Assembly: GCF_008693385.1 (NCBI RefSeq)
Contig: NZ_CP044065.1
Location: forward strand, 1,240,001 to 1,304,000
Reading direction: 5' to 3'
DNA from: Cupriavidus pauculus
Lineage (GTDB): Bacteria > Pseudomonadota > Gammaproteobacteria > Burkholderiales > Burkholderiaceae
Length of the DNA: 64,000 bases
The notes under the pieces were generated by a model that was not told where the DNA came from, did no database searches, and was given only the letters and a program-made list of their open reading frames with translations. Numbering within the stretch: position 1 is the stretch's first letter; each line of letters starts with the position of its first letter. The translations under genes and the position numbers were made by a program. This document shows, piece after piece, positions 61,835-64,000 of the stretch.

Positions 61835-62445
61835 GAGAGATATCGGCCCGCGTTGAAGTTCATGACGATGACCATGTTCAGCGCGGCCACCCCGATAAAG
61901 GACCATGCCGCGCTGGCGCCCCCGACGGACCAGGCCGAGGCGAGCAAGATCATCAGGTCGAATACGAGCAGGGTACGTCCGACCGGAAGTCCTCGCGTCT
62001 GGAACAGGCGCATGGCGACGATACTGGTGCCTCCCGCGCTGAAGCCGTGGCGGAAGATGATCAGGAAGCCGACGCCGAGCAGCAACCCGCCGGCGATGGC
62101 GGCATAGGCTGGGAACTCGGCGTCGATATGCAGCAGTTCCGGCTGCAGATTGCTGAGGGCGGAGAGGGTGGCGATTCCGGCCAGCGCCTTCACGGTGAAG
62201 ATCCATCCCATGCGGCGCGCGGACATGACGAAGAAGGGAAGGTTGATCAGGAAGAATGCCGTGCCGAACGGCACGTGCCAGACGTAATGCGCAAGGAAGG
62301 CAAGGCCCGCCACGCCGCCCACGAGCAGATGGGACGCCTTGAGTATCTGCACGCCGAGCGCGGCGAGCATGGCGCCGACCAGCAGCGCGACGATATCCTC
62401 CAGATAGGAGTGTTGGGCGGCGCCGAAGCCAAAGATGTGTTTCAT
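61831..62445 (-). CDS. YitT-family membrane protein
   Basis: The 204-residue protein has about six hydrophobic helices and the YitT/DUF161 pattern (ILKASHLLVGGVAGLAFLAH, FRHGFSAGGTSIVAMRLFQT). The C-terminal DUF2179 domain of full-length YitT proteins is absent. Function unknown; an inner-membrane transporter-like role is possible. It overlaps the M20 gene tail-to-tail by 4 bp. Confidence 0.85.
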   Translation of the reverse strand: MKHIFGFGAAQHSYLEDIVALLVGAMLAALGVQILKASHLLVGGVAGLAFLAHYVWHVPFGTAFFLINLPFFVMSARRMGWIFTVKALAGIATLSALSNLQPELLHIDAEFPAYAAIAGGLLLGVGFLIIFRHGFSAGGTSIVAMRLFQTRGLPVGRTLLVFDLMILLASAWSVGGASAAWSFIGVAALNMVIVMNFNAGRYLS

Positions 62446-62557
62446 GATGCCGATGCGAGCGTTGATGTCGAGTGAGCGTCGATGTCGACCGTGCGGTACG
62501 GCCTGCGCCGTGCCCGAAAGCGGGCAGGCCGCAGGCCCCTCGTATGGGAAGCGACGA

Positions 62558-63610
62558 TCAGAAGATGTGCTTGATGCCGATGACCACGCCGGTCTGGTTC
62601 GCGCCCGCGGCGACCCGCGTGCCGACAGCCGCGCCTGTGGTGGCCGTCCCCCGGTTGTTCACATAGGTGGCATTCGCGTAGGCCATCGTGCGTCGCGAGA
62701 GCCCGTACTGCAGCGCGAGCACATAACTCAGCGTGTCGTTTCCGGATTGACGCCTGTCGTTCCAGTAAGCGCCGCCGCGCAATACGAGCCTGGGATGGAA
62801 CTTGTAGTAACCGCCGAGCCAGTAGAGATTCGCGCGATACTGCGGCGCGGTCAGGTCGCTCTGGAGATAGCGATAGCCCGCGACCACGCCGGCCGACGCA
62901 AAGTCGTAGCTCACGGCCGTCGTGTAGCGGCGCTCCAGGGAACCGGCGGACGCGACTGTGGTGCCGCGCCGTTGATCATAGGCGGCTGCCATCGATAGCG
63001 CATTGCCGTTGTACCGCGCACCGACGCTCATCTCCTGTCCCACGCGCAGGTTGCCGGGCACTTCCGAACCGTTCGCGATCGTCGAGTCATAGCCGGTGCT
63101 GTACAGCGCGGTCACGGCGACCGGGCCGATGTCGCGCCAGATCTTGACGGCGTTGTCGACGCGGTTGGTGAACTGCGCATCCTGCGCCAGAAGGCCGTAG
63201 GTGGTGTAGCGCGTCGGCTCGAACGCGGGAAACAGGTCATAGAGCGTGTTGACCTGCCGCCCCAGCGTGATGCGCCCCCAAGCGGAGTTCAGGCCAACCC
63301 AGGCCTGACGGCCGAACAACCGGCCACCTTGCACCGATGTCCCCGTATCGGTGGCAAAGCCGCTTTCGAGCGCGAAGATCGCCGACATGCCGGACCCAAG
63401 ATCTTCCTTGCCACGGAGCCCCCAGCGAGAGCCCGCGGTATTGCCGGACGACACGCGGTACACATTGTCCTGGCCCCGCGCGTTTGCGTGGCTCATATAC
63501 TCGATGCCGGTGTCGACCACGCCGTATAGCGTGACAGTGCTTTGGGCATGCGCTCCGGCTGCCGCGGCGATAACTGTGCCGACAACCGCGGCTTGTGGAA
63601 GAAACTTCAT
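62558..63610 (-). CDS. Gram-negative porin (OmpC/Omp32-type)
   Basis: The 350-residue outer-membrane protein has a signal peptide (MKFLPQAAVVGTVIAAAAGA) ending at AHAQS, then STVTLYGVVDTGIEY and SRWGLRGKEDLGSGMSAIFA, typical of betaproteobacterial trimeric porins. It ends in the C-terminal signature IKHIF with a terminal Phe. The eyelet-type loop is suggested by FPAFEPTRYTTYG. Such porins pass small hydrophilic solutes, often anions. The 390 bp upstream of it contains its promoter. Confidence 0.93.
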   Translation of the reverse strand: MKFLPQAAVVGTVIAAAAGAHAQSTVTLYGVVDTGIEYMSHANARGQDNVYRVSSGNTAGSRWGLRGKEDLGSGMSAIFALESGFATDTGTSVQGGRLFGRQAWVGLNSAWGRITLGRQVNTLYDLFPAFEPTRYTTYGLLAQDAQFTNRVDNAVKIWRDIGPVAVTALYSTGYDSTIANGSEVPGNLRVGQEMSVGARYNGNALSMAAAYDQRRGTTVASAGSLERRYTTAVSYDFASAGVVAGYRYLQSDLTAPQYRANLYWLGGYYKFHPRLVLRGGAYWNDRRQSGNDTLSYVLALQYGLSRRTMAYANATYVNNRGTATTGAAVGTRVAAGANQTGVVIGIKHIF

Positions 63611-63929
63611 GTGTCACCTGATTGACTGGGCGGCGTTATGCCGCCGGGGTTCGATGGATCGATTGCGGCGTGCGCAATCATGGTGATTCCGGGAACGCGT
63701 GCTGCGTCGCATCTGACCTGCGTCAGCCGGATACCAAGAGAGAAAGCGAGTGCAGTGCCGGTCTTCATGCCTCTGCGGCGAGACTTCCATGCGAGGCCGG
63801 CATGCTGGACGGTATGGGCGCGGACGATCGTGGCTCGTTGCGATCCACAGCCGGGGTTCTCCCGGATGGCTACCCGATAAACGTGTCCGGCAGCGCGGAC
63901 TCGGAGAATCGGCCGGGCTTGTCACCGCG
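63611..63929. other. Intergenic region upstream of the porin, no gene seen
   Basis: This stretch of about 320 bp lies upstream of the porin start. Frames of 80-103 codons exist on both strands but are rich in Arg/Pro/Ser and lack a ribosome site, so I take them as chance. It should hold the porin promoter. Confidence 0.5.
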
Positions 63930-64000
63930 ATGCAGCGATCCGCTCAGGCACCGCGGCGCGCGCTACGGATCGGATTGGTGCAGGATGCGACGTGTTTGGG
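63930..64000 (+). CDS. Possible start of a gene cut by the window edge
   Basis: From an ATG at 63930 an open frame runs off the end (MQRSAQAPRRALRIGLVQDA). The segment LRIGLVQDA resembles the first strand of a periplasmic-binding-like fold, as in AmiC-type or branched-chain receptor proteins. Only 23 residues are visible and no ribosome site is clear, so this is tentative. Confidence 0.25.
   Translation, partial: MQRSAQAPRRALRIGLVQDATCL

Noticed and set aside
63614..63925. Frames of 80-103 codons on both strands upstream of the porin
   Set aside because: Composition is Arg/Ser/Pro/His-rich, no ribosome site or domain was found, and they overlap each other on opposite strands.

Overview
The window is high-GC DNA (about two thirds G+C by eye) with dense, mostly tightly packed genes. 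Gene content and protein style point to a betaproteobacterium of the Burkholderiaceae, most like Cupriavidus/Ralstonia: a methylcitrate cluster in the order prpR / prpB-prpC-acnD-prpF, several Bug-type tripartite tricarboxylate (TTT) periplasmic receptors without transporter genes beside them, a Burkholderiales-type 'DUF3649 - PepSY - DUF3325 - TonB receptor' iron locus, and an OmpC-like trimeric porin ending in F. This assignment is inference from gene content; no rRNA or tRNA gene was recognised. No CRISPR array, insertion sequence or prophage was recognised either.

Layout. 1-1731: two adjacent minus-strand genes for related secreted proteins with a beta/gamma-crystallin-like repeat, the first cut by the window edge. 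1853-2995: periplasmic type II asparaginase. 3083-9098: prpF, acnD, prpC and prpB on the minus strand, facing prpR (9374-11398). The prpB-prpR gap holds a complete sigma-54 control region: two PrpR-type dyads, an IHF consensus and a perfect -24/-12 promoter. 11477-13783: two AhpD-like carboxymuconolactone decarboxylase paralogues around an orphan protein. 13903-16831: a membrane-anchored J-domain protein and a MocR/GabR regulator. 17083-21373: an unusual C-type heme-copper oxidase cluster (CcoS-like/CcoN fusion, CcoO, monoheme cytochrome c, SCO, membrane protein). 21513-23939: an HD-GYP protein and purT. 23983-28351: a LysR gene divergent from a catabolic operon (TTT receptor, MmgE/PrpD, D-2-hydroxyacid dehydrogenase). 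28480-33049: a Nudix-metallo-beta-lactamase fusion, DNA polymerase II and a small Cys-rich protein. 33119-34114: a TTT receptor. 34349-39016: a Fur-box-preceded iron uptake locus. 39058-45122: a TTT receptor, an S9 peptidase, a LysR gene divergent from an HpaI-type aldolase and another TTT receptor. 45253-50789: HAD and quinone-reductase-like genes, a TonB-C lipoprotein overlapping an S41 protease, and small envelope proteins. 51035-57628: a PHP-like lipoprotein, yqhD, mqo, a cupin, a beta-carbonic-anhydrase-like gene and an HD-domain gene. 57748-63610: a GlxA-type AraC regulator, a secreted metallo-beta-lactamase-fold protein, an M20 peptidase, a YitT-family protein and a porin. 63611-64000 is mostly without a supported gene.

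How the genes work together. prpB/prpC/acnD/prpF form the 2-methylcitrate cycle for propionyl-CoA, using the AcnD+PrpF route in place of PrpD, and prpR with sigma-54 and IHF would switch it on when 2-methylcitrate accumulates. The iron locus appears to be one Fur-controlled set of three overlapping inner-membrane genes and an outer-membrane siderophore receptor. The two LysR-controlled loci have the typical form of organic-acid catabolic modules. Both LysR genes carry a dyad with the T-N11-A pattern directly on their own start codon, which suggests autoregulation of both divergent units.
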